Of a stretch of 64,000 nt of DNA, positions 41,807-51,160 are shown piece after piece. Position 1 is the first letter of the stretch; every line of letters starts with the position of its first letter. The stretch comes from Pedobacter yonginensis (GTDB taxonomy: Bacteria > Bacteroidota > Bacteroidia > Sphingobacteriales > Sphingobacteriaceae). Position numbers and translations under genes: made by a program. The stretch covers positions 101,372-165,371 of the forward strand of contig NZ_QGNZ01000005.1 of assembly GCF_003173595.1 (NCBI RefSeq), read 5' to 3'. Under the pieces are notes generated by a model. That model had not been told where the DNA came from and did no database searches. It saw only the letters and a list, made by a program, of their open reading frames with translations.

Positions 41807-43312
41807 ATGAGCAATTTAATTTCAAAACCAGCATTTAAAACCCATTACGACAATTACATAGGAGGCAAATTTGTTGCTCCAGTAAAAGGCGCATACTTTG
41901 ATAATATTTCGCCGATTGATGGTAAAGTCTTTACAAAGGCAGCACATTCCACCAAAGAAGACTTAGAACTTGCTGTTGATGCAGCGCATGAAGCATTTAA
42001 AACATGGAGTAAAACATCTTCAACCGAACGAAGCCTTATTTTAAATAAAATTGCGCAGCGGATGGAAGATAATTTAGAATATCTAGCCACTGTAGAAACC
42101 ATTGATAACGGCAAAGCGGTAAGAGAAACACTGGCTGCCGATTTACCGCTGGGCATCGATCATTTCAGATATTTCGCAGGCGTTATTCGCGCCGAGGAGG
42201 GTTCATTGTCTGAACTAGATCAAAACACGGTTTCGCTAATTGTACACGAACCAATAGGTGTTGTTGCACAAATTATTCCTTGGAATTTCCCCTTGTTAAT
42301 GGGCATCTGGAAATTGGCTCCGGCCTTAGCTGCTGGAAATTGTGTGGTTTTAAAGCCCGCTGAAAGCACACCAGTTTCCATTATGATTTTAATGGAACTC
42401 ATTGGCGATCTACTTCCCCCAGGTGTAATTAACGTGGTGAATGGTTTCGGAGCAGAACTTGGCCGGGCACTGGTTACTAATCCAAAAATCTCTAAAGCTG
42501 CATTTACGGGTTCTACTCCAACAGGACGTTTAGTGATGCAATATGCAACTGAAAATATCATCCCAGTAACACTAGAACTTGGTGGCAAATCGCCAAACGT
42601 ATTTTTCAGCTCGGTTATGGATCATGATGATGCCTTCTTGGATAAAGCCGTAGAAGGTGCCGTAATGTTTGCACTAAATCAAGGGGAAATTTGTACTTGC
42701 CCTTCCAGACTTTTAATTCAAGAAGATATCTACGATAAATTTATCGCAAAAGTGATTGAAAGAACAGAAGCCATAAAAATTGGAAGTCCGTTAGATAGAA
42801 CCGTGATGATGGGTGCTCAGGCATCTAAAATTCAATACGAAAAAATTGCTGCATACATAAAATTAGGCAAAGAAGAAGGTGCCGAACTTTTAACAGGCGG
42901 GGATGTAAATAAACTAGAGGGAGAATTAGAAACTGGTTACTACATTAAACCAACCATTTTTAAAGGCCATAACAAAATGAGAATTTTCCAAGAGGAAATT
43001 TTTGGTCCGGTGCTAGCCGTTACCACTTTCAAAACCGTTGAAGAAGCAATAGAAATTGCTAATGATACTTTGTACGGCTTAGGTGCAGGTGTGTGGACCC
43101 GCGATGCACACGAACTTTACCAAGTACCTAGGGCCATTCAGGCTGGTCGGGTTTGGGTAAACCAGTATCATTCTTACCCAGCGGGTGCACCATTTGGTGG
43201 CTATAAACAGTCGGGCGTAGGCAGAGAGAATCACAAAATGATGTTAGGACACTATCGTCAAAGTAAGAACATGCTCATCTCTTACGACAAAAATAAATTA
43301 GGATTTTTTTAA
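41807..43312 (+). CDS. NAD-dependent aldehyde (acetaldehyde) dehydrogenase, ExaC-like
   Basis: A 501-residue enzyme that oxidises an aldehyde to the acid. Motifs: IIPWNFPLLMGIWKLAPALAAGNCVVLKPAE (coenzyme site), FTGSTPTGR, VTLELGGKSPNVFF (general-base Glu), NQGEICTCPSRLLIQ (catalytic Cys) and EEIFGPVLAVTTF. The C-terminus 'VNQYHSYPAGAPFGGYKQSGVGRENHKMMLGHYRQSKNML' ending LGFF is typical of the acetaldehyde/ExaC branch. Followed 60 bases later by DUF779 and faced by an AraC regulator, a recurrent module for ethanol/aldehyde metabolism. Confidence 0.93.
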   Translation: MSNLISKPAFKTHYDNYIGGKFVAPVKGAYFDNISPIDGKVFTKAAHSTKEDLELAVDAAHEAFKTWSKTSSTERSLILNKIAQRMEDNLEYLATVETIDNGKAVRETLAADLPLGIDHFRYFAGVIRAEEGSLSELDQNTVSLIVHEPIGVVAQIIPWNFPLLMGIWKLAPALAAGNCVVLKPAESTPVSIMILMELIGDLLPPGVINVVNGFGAELGRALVTNPKISKAAFTGSTPTGRLVMQYATENIIPVTLELGGKSPNVFFSSVMDHDDAFLDKAVEGAVMFALNQGEICTCPSRLLIQEDIYDKFIAKVIERTEAIKIGSPLDRTVMMGAQASKIQYEKIAAYIKLGKEEGAELLTGGDVNKLEGELETGYYIKPTIFKGHNKMRIFQEEIFGPVLAVTTFKTVEEAIEIANDTLYGLGAGVWTRDAHELYQVPRAIQAGRVWVNQYHSYPAGAPFGGYKQSGVGRENHKMMLGHYRQSKNMLISYDKNKLGFF

Positions 43313-43372
43313 TTCAGAATGTTCGCATTCGTTTCCATTGATGAACGTTTAACTTAAAATCCAATTTCGATT

Positions 43373-43747
43373 ATGATTAGCAGAATTGATAGCACCCAAG
43401 CCGCAAAGGAATTAATCGCAATCCTTAAGGAAAAACATGGCGAATTGATGTTCTACCAAGCTGGTGGATGTTGCGAAGGCACACAACCTCAATGTTTTGA
43501 AAAAGGTGGGTATTACCTCAGGATGCGTGATGTTTGTATTGGAATAGTTGAAGGCTGCGAATTTTGGGTCGATCGAGATTTATTTGAGTATTGGAAATTT
43601 TCACACTTTAATTTAGATGTTTTGGATGGCTTCGGCGTAGGCGGTTTCTCATTAGAAACCCCTTTACAAAAAACATTTAAAATACATTATACACTTTTTA
43701 CGGCAGAGGAACTTGATGATCTTGAGCCGGTTAAAATTGCAGATTAG
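43373..43747 (+). CDS. DUF779 domain protein
   Basis: A 124-residue soluble protein with the family cysteine cluster (QAGGCCEGTQPQCF) and 'GIVEGCEFWVDRDLFEYWKFSHFNLDVLDGFGVGGFSLE', then 'FKIHYTLFTAEELDDLEP'. The function of DUF779 is not established, but it is nearly always encoded beside an aldehyde dehydrogenase, as here. The cysteines suggest a metal site. Probably in one operon with the dehydrogenase. Confidence 0.93.
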   Translation: MISRIDSTQAAKELIAILKEKHGELMFYQAGGCCEGTQPQCFEKGGYYLRMRDVCIGIVEGCEFWVDRDLFEYWKFSHFNLDVLDGFGVGGFSLETPLQKTFKIHYTLFTAEELDDLEPVKIAD

Positions 43748-43770
43748 TTATTATTAGGTAGAGGTAAGTA

Positions 43771-43798
43771 AGCTGGAAATTCCGGCTGGCTTTTTTTT
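43771..43798 (+). terminator. Terminator after DUF779
   Basis: AGCTGG (43771-43776) and CCGGCT (43782-43787) with one wobble pair, followed by GGC and eight T. The stem is short but the T run is long. Confidence 0.6.
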
Positions 43799-43842
43799 AT
43801 GGTTTTCCTTAAAATAATTCAATCTTTGTACAAATATAAAAC

Positions 43843-44043
43843 ATGCGTAAAATTTTTGCCATTCTCTTCACTGTAATCACCGTTTTCGCAATTAAAGAAA
43901 CTGTTTACATTTTTACTTCAACAGATGCTGATATTGCAAACCAAAGAAGTCAGTTGGAATTAACAGCGTTGAGCATTACCGTTCCTTTAGTTATTTTAAC
44001 GCTTTGGCTTTGGATTTCGAGCAGAAAGATTAAGCAACACTAA
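43843..44043 (+). CDS. Small membrane protein, 66 aa
   Basis: Two hydrophobic helices (about residues 3-18 and 42-58) joined by a polar loop (FTSTDADIANQRSQLE), with a basic C-terminus (SSRKIKQH). No family is recognised. It lies alone after a terminator, with an AATCTTTG near-match to the -7 box 15 bases before its start. Confidence 0.5.
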   Translation: MRKIFAILFTVITVFAIKETVYIFTSTDADIANQRSQLELTALSITVPLVILTLWLWISSRKIKQH

Positions 44044-44050
44044 TTTAATT

Positions 44051-44449
44051 TTACGAAAGAAACCTGAGTTTTAAATCTGGAGTGGGCACCCAACATTGCT
44101 CCTGTTTGCCCCACCATCTGTATCTATTCTTGGCAATTAAATCATACACCCAATCGCGTATAAACCGAGGTACAAGCATAAATCCAAATAACATGGGGCA
44201 AAGCCCATCTAACTTTCTAGCTACGCGCAAGGCTGCCGAAGATTTGGTATAAAGCACACCGTCTTCCAGAAGCATAGTTGAGTTTAATTTTGAAGGATCA
44301 ACATTAAATTTGGACAATAACTCCTGTGCATAAACACTCTGTAGCGCTGTAAATTTAAACAAGCTATCCTTATCATGCTTTATTACAAATTGAACAGAAG
44401 CATTGCAAAGGTTACACACACCATCAAAAAAGATTATTGGTTGAGCCAT
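44051..44449 (-). CDS. DCC-family thiol-disulfide oxidoreductase (DUF393)
   Basis: A 132-residue protein. The N-terminal motif FFDGVCNLCNASVQFV is the Asp-Gly-Val-Cys-x-x-Cys signature of the DCC family (a thioredoxin-like fold). 'AALRVARKLDGLCPMLFGFMLVPRFIRDWVYDLIAKNRYRWWGKQEQCWVPTPDLK' is the typical C-terminal half. The frame opens at 44476, but the Met at 44449 (MAQPIIFFDGV) gives the family N-terminus. Physiological role unclear. Confidence 0.9.
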   Translation of the reverse strand: MAQPIIFFDGVCNLCNASVQFVIKHDKDSLFKFTALQSVYAQELLSKFNVDPSKLNSTMLLEDGVLYTKSSAALRVARKLDGLCPMLFGFMLVPRFIRDWVYDLIAKNRYRWWGKQEQCWVPTPDLKLRFLS

Positions 44450-44582
44450 GGTTAAAGTTAAATATTTAAGGTTCAATAAAAATCAGATTTTTGTAGTATT
44501 AATCTTCTGCAATTAATTTATCGCTTATAATCTTGTAATAGAACGCTTTAAGCATCAAAACATAAAACAATCGGCCTGCAAC

Positions 44583-44613
44583 TTTCCAACCTTAAAACAT
44601 TTTTATATATTTG
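44583..44613 (+). promoter_or_regulatory. Promoter of pyrR-pyrB
   Basis: -7 TATATTTG (44606-44613) with TTTC (44583-44586) 19 bases upstream. It leaves 15 bases before ATG 44629, so there is no room for a classical PyrR attenuator in the leader. Confidence 0.55.
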
Positions 44614-44628
44614 CCCAATCCTTCTTCA

Positions 44629-45174
44629 ATGCAAAAGAAAACACTTCTTGACGGACAAAAAATTCAGATCACAATTAAGAGGCTCTGCCATCAGTTAATT
44701 GAAAACCACGACGATTTCGCGAATACCGTTTTAATTGGCATCCAGCCGAGAGGTATTTTTTTAGCCGATCGCATTCAACAAGAACTTCAAGCCATTTTAA
44801 AGAAAAAGAAAATTTTAAAGGGAAACCTTGATATCACATTCTTTAGAGATGATTTTCGTAGAAAAGATGGTTTAGTAACCGCCAGCAGCAACTCTATCGA
44901 TTTTATTATTGAAGGCAAAAAAGTGATTTTAATTGATGATGTACTGTGGACCGGCAGAACCATAAGAGCAGCATTAGATGCACTTTTGGCCTATGGAAGA
45001 CCAGAGAAAGTTGAACTTTTAGTTTTAATTGACAGAAGATTTAGCAGACACCTCCCTATTGAACCCGATTATATTGGTCATCAAGTAGATAGCCTAAATT
45101 CTCAACAAGTAAAGGTAACCTGGGCAACTGAAGGCGCAGAAGACAAAGTGATTTTATTATCTGAAAAACAATAA
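44629..45174 (+). CDS. pyrR: PyrR-type pyrimidine regulator/uracil phosphoribosyltransferase
   Basis: A 181-residue PRTase-fold protein. The PRPP loop VILIDDVLWTGRTIRAALDAL is canonical; 'FANTVLIGIQPRGIFLADRI', 'LDITFFRDDFRRKDGL' and 'VELLVLIDRRFSRHLPIEPDYIGHQVDS' match PyrR. PyrR senses UMP/PRPP and in Firmicutes attenuates the pyr operon by binding mRNA. In this phylum it may act mainly as an enzyme. ATG 44629 is chosen because the -7 box ends at 44613. It is six bases from pyrB, an evident operon. Confidence 0.93.
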   Translation: MQKKTLLDGQKIQITIKRLCHQLIENHDDFANTVLIGIQPRGIFLADRIQQELQAILKKKKILKGNLDITFFRDDFRRKDGLVTASSNSIDFIIEGKKVILIDDVLWTGRTIRAALDALLAYGRPEKVELLVLIDRRFSRHLPIEPDYIGHQVDSLNSQQVKVTWATEGAEDKVILLSEKQ

Positions 45175-45180
45175 ATAAAA

Positions 45181-46110
45181 ATGGCAGCAGACAAACTATC
45201 AACCCGACATCTTCTAGGCATTAAAGATATTAACCGGAATGATATCGAATTGATTTTCGAAACTGCAGATAATTTTAAAGAGGTGATTAACAGGCCAATT
45301 AAAAAAGTGCCTTCTCTCCGTGATATTACTATTGCCAATATCTTTTTCGAAAATTCTACCCGTACCAAACTTTCTTTCGAACTGGCAGAAAAAAGACTGT
45401 CGGCAGATGTTGTGAATTTTGCGGCATCATCCTCATCTGTAAGTAAAGGCGAAACGCTGATCGATACCGTGAATAACATCCTATCTATGAAAGTGGATAT
45501 GGTGGTTATGCGGCATCCATATGCAGGTGCAGGTCAGTTTTTAAGCAAACATGTTAAGGCTCAAATTGTAAATGCTGGCGACGGTGCACACGAACACCCT
45601 ACACAGGCCTTGCTTGATGCTTTTTCTATTCGTCAAAAGCTTGGCGATGTAGCAGGCAAAAAAGTAGTTATCGTTGGTGACATTTTGCACTCCAGAGTTG
45701 CAATTTCAAACATCCTTTGCCTGCAACGTTTAGGGGCAGAAGTGATGGTTTGCGGCCCTACCACCCTAATTCCAAAGCACATCCATCAGTTGGGTGTAAA
45801 GGTAGAACATAACCTAATTAAAGCCCTAAATTGGTGCGATGTAGCCAATATGCTGCGCATTCAGCTGGAGCGCCAAGACATCAAATATTTCCCATCATTA
45901 AGAGAATATGCCATGATGTATGGCTTGAACAAACAGATTCTTGACAATTTAGATAAGGAAATTATTGTAATGCACCCAGGGCCAATTAACAGAGGCGTGG
46001 AGATTACCAGCGATGTTGCAGACAGCAAGCAATCTATCATTTTAGAGCAAGTTGAAAACGGTGTAGCAGTAAGGATGGCGGTACTCTATTTATTGGCAAG
46101 CCAAGGCTAA
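45181..46110 (+). CDS. pyrB: Aspartate carbamoyltransferase catalytic subunit PyrB
   Basis: A 309-residue enzyme that carbamoylates aspartate in UMP synthesis. Motifs: FFENSTRTKLSFELAEKRL (carbamoyl phosphate site), 'VVMRHPYAGAGQFL', NAGDGAHEHPTQALLDAFSI, GDILHSRVAISNI and 'IVMHPGPINRGVEI'. No regulatory PyrI gene follows. Adjacent downstream is a 14-bp perfect palindrome (46114-46127). Confidence 0.96.
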   Translation: MAADKLSTRHLLGIKDINRNDIELIFETADNFKEVINRPIKKVPSLRDITIANIFFENSTRTKLSFELAEKRLSADVVNFAASSSSVSKGETLIDTVNNILSMKVDMVVMRHPYAGAGQFLSKHVKAQIVNAGDGAHEHPTQALLDAFSIRQKLGDVAGKKVVIVGDILHSRVAISNILCLQRLGAEVMVCGPTTLIPKHIHQLGVKVEHNLIKALNWCDVANMLRIQLERQDIKYFPSLREYAMMYGLNKQILDNLDKEIIVMHPGPINRGVEITSDVADSKQSIILEQVENGVAVRMAVLYLLASQG

Positions 46111-46380
46111 TTATTCTTATATAAGAAGTTAAAGGCAAGGCAGACGTATGGGTGTCGAATTATTCTAAATACCCAACCCACAATGCAAAATCTCGAGTCC
46201 ATTTTTTGACCAGAATCTAATCCGGTGAATTCATAATCTGGCTAATTTTCCACAATCGGCCGAAACCCGATACCAAAGCAAACATACCTTCGTTTATTTG
46301 TGTTATTAACAGTTGTTAATTACTTCTGTTGATAAGCTTTGATACTATTTATAATTTAGTACCAACCATATTTGAAACCA

Positions 46381-49300
46381 ATGCAGAAAAAATACTTACT
46401 AATTCCGTTATTTTTAGCGGGAGGTTTAAGTACATACGCTCAAGTTAGCGCCGTACAAAATCTCAATAAAAACTACCAAACAGGTTTAGAACTATTAGAT
46501 AAGGAGAAATACACCGCGGCCTCGCAACAGTTTAAACTGGTTGAGCAGCAACGGTTTAAGCCATCTACGCAAACCGAGAGCAATGCCGAATTATCTTTGC
46601 TTAAAGAGAATGCAAAGTTCTATGCAGCAGTTTGCGCTTTAGAACTCACCAATAGCGATGCTGAGAGTTTATTTCAGGCGTTTATTCGCGATTACCCCTT
46701 AAATCCGAACACAAAACTTGCCTATTTTTATGTGGGTAGAACCTATTTCAACCAAAAAAACTATACAAAGGCATTAGAATGGTTCGAAAAAACTGATCCC
46801 TCTACCCTATCTGCAAAACAACGTAACGAATATCAATTTAAACAAGGCTATTCCTATTTCGAGCTGAAAGATTATGAAAAAGCAGAACCTTTATTTGAGC
46901 AGGTAAAAAAAGATGAAGGCGATTTTCAGGAAAGTGCAACCTATTATTTTGCCTACATCAATTACCTAAATAAAGAATACAAAACGGCGCTTGCAAATTT
47001 CGAAAAGTTAAAGGGTTCTCCAACTTACGAGGCAAGCTATCCCTATTATATAACCTCTATGTACTATTTGGATGAGCGTTATGATGATGTGATTAGCTAT
47101 GCCATTCCGGCAATGCAAAAAACCAAACAACAATTCGAACCAGAAATGTTGAGCTTGGTAGCTGCCTCTTATTTCGCAAAATCAGAATTTAAAAACGCAG
47201 AGAAATATTTTGCCGAATTTTATGCAAAAGATAAAAGCGAAACCAAAAACAACCTCTTTATTTATCAGTATGGATACTCCTTATTTCAAAATAAAAAGTA
47301 CAAGGAATCTGTTTCAGTTTTAGAAAAGCTGAACTCGGATGATGTTTATCTGCAAAATGGTATGCACACCTTAGGAAAGGCATTTATTCAATTGGGCGAT
47401 AAACCTAAAGCACAGAGTGCATTTTTTAGAGCGTCTAGGTTAACATTCGATAAAGCCATTCAAGAAGAAGCCTGGTTAAATTATGCCAAATTGAGTTACG
47501 AGCTAGAATTTCATCAACAAGCTTTAGATGCAACTCAAGGTTTCTTAAAACAGTTCCCGAACTCCAAGAAAACCAATGAAGCCAAAACCTTGTTGGGTGA
47601 AGTGTTATTAACCACCAAAAACTATCAAGCTGCAGTTGATATTTTAGAACCTATTCCAAATAAAACACTTGAAGCTAGAGAAGCCTATCAGAAAGTTACT
47701 TATTTCCGTGGATTAGAATTCTATAATGAAAGGGCCTTTCCAAATGCGCTATCAATGTTTTTACGTTCAGAAAAGTTTCCAGAGGACAATGAAATCAATG
47801 CTTTAAGCACCTATTGGAAAGCAGAATCGATGTACGAACTTCGCAAATTTGGTGAGGCCGTTAAAACGTTTGAACTTTTCCTAAAAATGCCTGATGCTGA
47901 TAAAACAGGCGTGTATAATTTTGCGAATTACGCATTGGCCTACGCCGCATTTGAAGATGAAAAATACAGCAAAGCCGCAAATTACTTTGAGAAATTTTTA
48001 GCCGGAAGCGATAAAGATCAAAAAACAATTGATGATGCAACCATCCGCCTGGCCGACTCATACTTCGTAGATAAGAATTATGGCAACGCAATGTCGAACT
48101 ATAACAAAATCATCAGTCGCAAAACCAGTGCAGAAGACTATGCATTGTTTCAAAAAGGAATGATTCAAGGTTTGGAAACTCAATATGATACCAAAATTGC
48201 GACCATGCAAAGCTTATTGAAAACTTTTCCAAATTCAAATTATGCAGATGATGCTGGTTTTGAAACGGCTTATACCTATTTTAACAAAGGCGATTTTGAT
48301 AAATCAAAATCTGATTTAGTAGAACTCGTGGCTAAATATCCAAGAAGCAGCTACGTACCCAAAGCACTGGTAACCATTGGATTGGTTCAGTATAATCAGG
48401 ATCAAGATGATGCAGCTTTAGAATCTTTCAAAAAAGTGATTCGCGATTATCCTAGCGCAGATGAGGCTAAGCAGGCTTTAGAATCCATCAAAAACATTTA
48501 TGTTGACAAAGGGGATGCGAATGGGTTTATTGCTTATGCAGGAACTACACCACTAGGCAATTATTCAAATGCAGAGCAAGATAATATCATTTTCAGCGCT
48601 GCAAACAATCTTTATTTAAAAGGAGATGCCAACGGTGCATTGCAAGCCGTTAATGCTTATTTCGATAAATTTCCGAAGGCAATACACGAAAAAGAAGCCA
48701 AGTTTATCAGGGCAGAATCTTTAGTTAAACTTAAACGCCCAGATGAAGCAGTTGCAGATTACGAATTTATTTTAAATGATTGGACAAGTGATTATACTGA
48801 ACGTTCTTTATTAAGTATTTCACAAGTATTCTTAGATCAGAAAAAATACAATGAAGCAATCGTCTATCTGAAAAGATTAGAAACCACAACAGATTACAAG
48901 GCACATTACAGCTACGCAATTAACAGTTTGCTAAAGGCATATACCGCACTTAATATGCCAGATGATATGTTAAAATATGCAAAATTAACCAAGGAATCTG
49001 AAAAAGCTTCTGAAGAAGAAAAGAACAGTTCTGGTTTATATTCAGGCAAAGCATATTTGTTAAAAGGCGATACAACCACAGCTGTAAAAGAATTTAAAAA
49101 CGTTGTTGCAAGTACCAAAACCATTGCTGCAGCAGAGGCGAAATACAATCTCGCTCAGTTAGAATATACCAAAGGCGATTATAAAACTTCATCAAAATCA
49201 TGCTTCGACATTATTAACAACATGGCTTCTTATGATTATTGGGTAGCTAAAGCGTTCATCTTACTATCGGATAACTATGTTGCACTTAAAGATAATTTGC

Positions 49301-49404
49301 AAGCAAAAAGTACACTTCTAAGTATTATCGATAATTACGATGGTAAGGATGACATTATCCCTACTGCGAAACAAAAATTAGAAAAACTAAACCAGAAGAA
49401 GTAG
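46381..49404 (+). CDS. Large exported TPR protein of the ExbBD/TonB-like envelope operon
   Basis: A 1007-residue protein with a signal peptide (KKYLLIPLFLAGGLSTYAQ). It is built almost entirely of tetratricopeptide-type repeats, for example 'NPNTKLAYFYVGRTYFNQKNYTKALEWFEK', 'FPNSNYADDAGFETAYTYFNKGDFDKSKSDLVELVAKYPRSSYVPKALVTIGLVQYNQDQDDAALESFKKVIRDYPSADEA'. Many units have the 34-38-residue outer-lipoprotein style seen in BamD/CpoB (YbgF) proteins. It is a large periplasmic scaffold. The in-frame TTG at 46372 is disfavoured. Four bases separate it from the barrel gene, so they are co-transcribed. The partner is presumably that barrel or the SPOR protein. Confidence 0.88.
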   Translation: MQKKYLLIPLFLAGGLSTYAQVSAVQNLNKNYQTGLELLDKEKYTAASQQFKLVEQQRFKPSTQTESNAELSLLKENAKFYAAVCALELTNSDAESLFQAFIRDYPLNPNTKLAYFYVGRTYFNQKNYTKALEWFEKTDPSTLSAKQRNEYQFKQGYSYFELKDYEKAEPLFEQVKKDEGDFQESATYYFAYINYLNKEYKTALANFEKLKGSPTYEASYPYYITSMYYLDERYDDVISYAIPAMQKTKQQFEPEMLSLVAASYFAKSEFKNAEKYFAEFYAKDKSETKNNLFIYQYGYSLFQNKKYKESVSVLEKLNSDDVYLQNGMHTLGKAFIQLGDKPKAQSAFFRASRLTFDKAIQEEAWLNYAKLSYELEFHQQALDATQGFLKQFPNSKKTNEAKTLLGEVLLTTKNYQAAVDILEPIPNKTLEAREAYQKVTYFRGLEFYNERAFPNALSMFLRSEKFPEDNEINALSTYWKAESMYELRKFGEAVKTFELFLKMPDADKTGVYNFANYALAYAAFEDEKYSKAANYFEKFLAGSDKDQKTIDDATIRLADSYFVDKNYGNAMSNYNKIISRKTSAEDYALFQKGMIQGLETQYDTKIATMQSLLKTFPNSNYADDAGFETAYTYFNKGDFDKSKSDLVELVAKYPRSSYVPKALVTIGLVQYNQDQDDAALESFKKVIRDYPSADEAKQALESIKNIYVDKGDANGFIAYAGTTPLGNYSNAEQDNIIFSAANNLYLKGDANGALQAVNAYFDKFPKAIHEKEAKFIRAESLVKLKRPDEAVADYEFILNDWTSDYTERSLLSISQVFLDQKKYNEAIVYLKRLETTTDYKAHYSYAINSLLKAYTALNMPDDMLKYAKLTKESEKASEEEKNSSGLYSGKAYLLKGDTTTAVKEFKNVVASTKTIAAAEAKYNLAQLEYTKGDYKTSSKSCFDIINNMASYDYWVAKAFILLSDNYVALKDNLQAKSTLLSIIDNYDGKDDIIPTAKQKLEKLNQKK

Positions 49405-49408
49405 AATT

Positions 49409-51106
49409 ATGAAGTCGATTAAATATATATACAGTTCATTATTTTTCCTAGCCGCCGGATTAATGACGGCTCAGGCACAGGATAAAAAAACTGAAGAAAA
49501 AGCCACCGTAAACGAAGAAATTGAAGTTGTACGCCCCTATAAACCAATTTTGGCAGAAGCCGTAAAACTGAGAAGAAGTCCGAATTTAGATGATGTAAAA
49601 ACCTACAAGGCAAAGCTAAATTACAGCCTAACCGATAGAAAGTTAGAACTGAATAGTGATATTAAAAAATTGCAGGCACAGCAACTGGCCGACGAAAAAG
49701 AAACCGTACTGATTAACAATTACGTTAAAGGTGCATTTGGGTCTTTAGCAACACTTTTAGGCGAAGCCTATTTTAACACCGGGAAAGATGAAGGCCTGCA
49801 AGTTGGAGGTTACTTTAAGCATTTTAGCCAGGAGGGAAAATTAAACAAACAAAATAGCAGTAGCCAACAGCTAAGTGTTTTTGGTCGCAGCATTTTAGAA
49901 GAAAATACCATTAGTGGCCGGGTAAACTTCGAGCGAAATGGCGTTCACTTTTATGGCATCGATAACGATCGCCCCGCATTAAATCCAAATCCTGAAAAAC
50001 AGGCACTAACGATGTTCGAGGCAGAAGGCGAGTTGGTTAAAAACTTTACAGAAGATGAGGATGCACTAAGCTACGCCTTAAAAGCGAATGGCTACGTTTG
50101 GAGCGATAAATTCAGTGCAAAGGAAAATTATTTTACCGCTAACGGTTATTTAAACAAACGAATTAGTTCGTTAAACTTAGGTTTGGCAGCCGCTGCAGAA
50201 TTTGGGAATACTAAAGATGCCTTAACCAGCGTAGGAAATAACCTATTGCGGTTAAATCCATACATCCGTTTACAAGTGAAAGGCGCAAAAATTACAGCGG
50301 GTATTAACTTCGTTCAGGAGTTTGGTGCATACAGCAGTTCAAGAATCTTCCCATCCGTTACTGCAGACTTCACTCTAATTCCAGATTATTTACAAATTTT
50401 TGGAGAGGTAAAAGGCGATGTTAACCGAAATTCTTTAAAGGGATTTACAGATGAAAACCCTTGGTTAAACAGCAACATTCTAATCAAGAACACCGTAGAG
50501 AAATTAAGTTTCAGCGCAGGCATTAAAGGAACAGGTGGTCCTGGCTTTGGTTACAAAGCCCGTGTATATGTTAAGCAGTTTGATGATATGCCTCTATTTA
50601 TAAATAACTACACCGATTTCAATAAATTTGATGTGATTTATGACTTCGGCAAAACCAAATTAACAGGTTTGGAGGGAGAAATTTCCGTGCAAGTTAGCGA
50701 TGCGTTAAAATGGACAGGCAAGCTGAATGTTGATGATTGGAAACCCGCACAAGAAACCTACAGTTGGTTTAAACCAGGTTTAAAAGTGAGTTCAAATTTT
50801 GTTTATACATACAATAAAAAACTAAGCTTTAATGCTGGGGTTGTGATTCAGGACGATGTTAAAGCCAAATTGAACATTGCCGCTCCGGTTAGTCCATTGC
50901 AATATGTGGTTCCAAACCCTGCAATAGAATCTATTGTTACCGTTAAGGGCTATGTTGATTTAGGTTTGGGCGCAGAGTACAGAATTAACAATAAATTTTC
51001 TGTGTTTGCAAAAGCGAATAACATCCTAAACAGTAATTACAGCAGGTATTTATTTTATCAGGTAAACGGATTTAATATTTTTGGCGGACTAACCTATTCA
51101 TTTTAA
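49409..51106 (+). CDS. TonB-receptor-like outer-membrane beta-barrel protein
   Basis: A 565-residue protein with a signal peptide (SSLFFLAAGLMTAQAQ). A short periplasmic region 'EEIEVVRPYKPILAEAVKLRRSPNLDD' follows, then a barrel of alternating strands ending in 'RYLFYQVNGFNIFGGLTYSF' with the C-terminal Phe used for BAM insertion. At 565 residues it lacks a recognisable TonB plug domain, so it is unlikely to be a classical transporter. The ExbBD/TonB-like genes downstream suggest that it is acted on by that motor. Confidence 0.82.
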   Translation: MKSIKYIYSSLFFLAAGLMTAQAQDKKTEEKATVNEEIEVVRPYKPILAEAVKLRRSPNLDDVKTYKAKLNYSLTDRKLELNSDIKKLQAQQLADEKETVLINNYVKGAFGSLATLLGEAYFNTGKDEGLQVGGYFKHFSQEGKLNKQNSSSQQLSVFGRSILEENTISGRVNFERNGVHFYGIDNDRPALNPNPEKQALTMFEAEGELVKNFTEDEDALSYALKANGYVWSDKFSAKENYFTANGYLNKRISSLNLGLAAAAEFGNTKDALTSVGNNLLRLNPYIRLQVKGAKITAGINFVQEFGAYSSSRIFPSVTADFTLIPDYLQIFGEVKGDVNRNSLKGFTDENPWLNSNILIKNTVEKLSFSAGIKGTGGPGFGYKARVYVKQFDDMPLFINNYTDFNKFDVIYDFGKTKLTGLEGEISVQVSDALKWTGKLNVDDWKPAQETYSWFKPGLKVSSNFVYTYNKKLSFNAGVVIQDDVKAKLNIAAPVSPLQYVVPNPAIESIVTVKGYVDLGLGAEYRINNKFSVFAKANNILNSNYSRYLFYQVNGFNIFGGLTYSF

Positions 51107-51160
51107 ACGCATTAAATTAATTATTGTGTAGGTTTAGAAAAAACGCTTAATTTTACCAGA

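Noticed and set aside
44583..44628. A PyrR-binding attenuator in front of pyrR
   Set aside because: The promoter leaves only about 15 bases of leader, too short for the anti-terminator and terminator structures.
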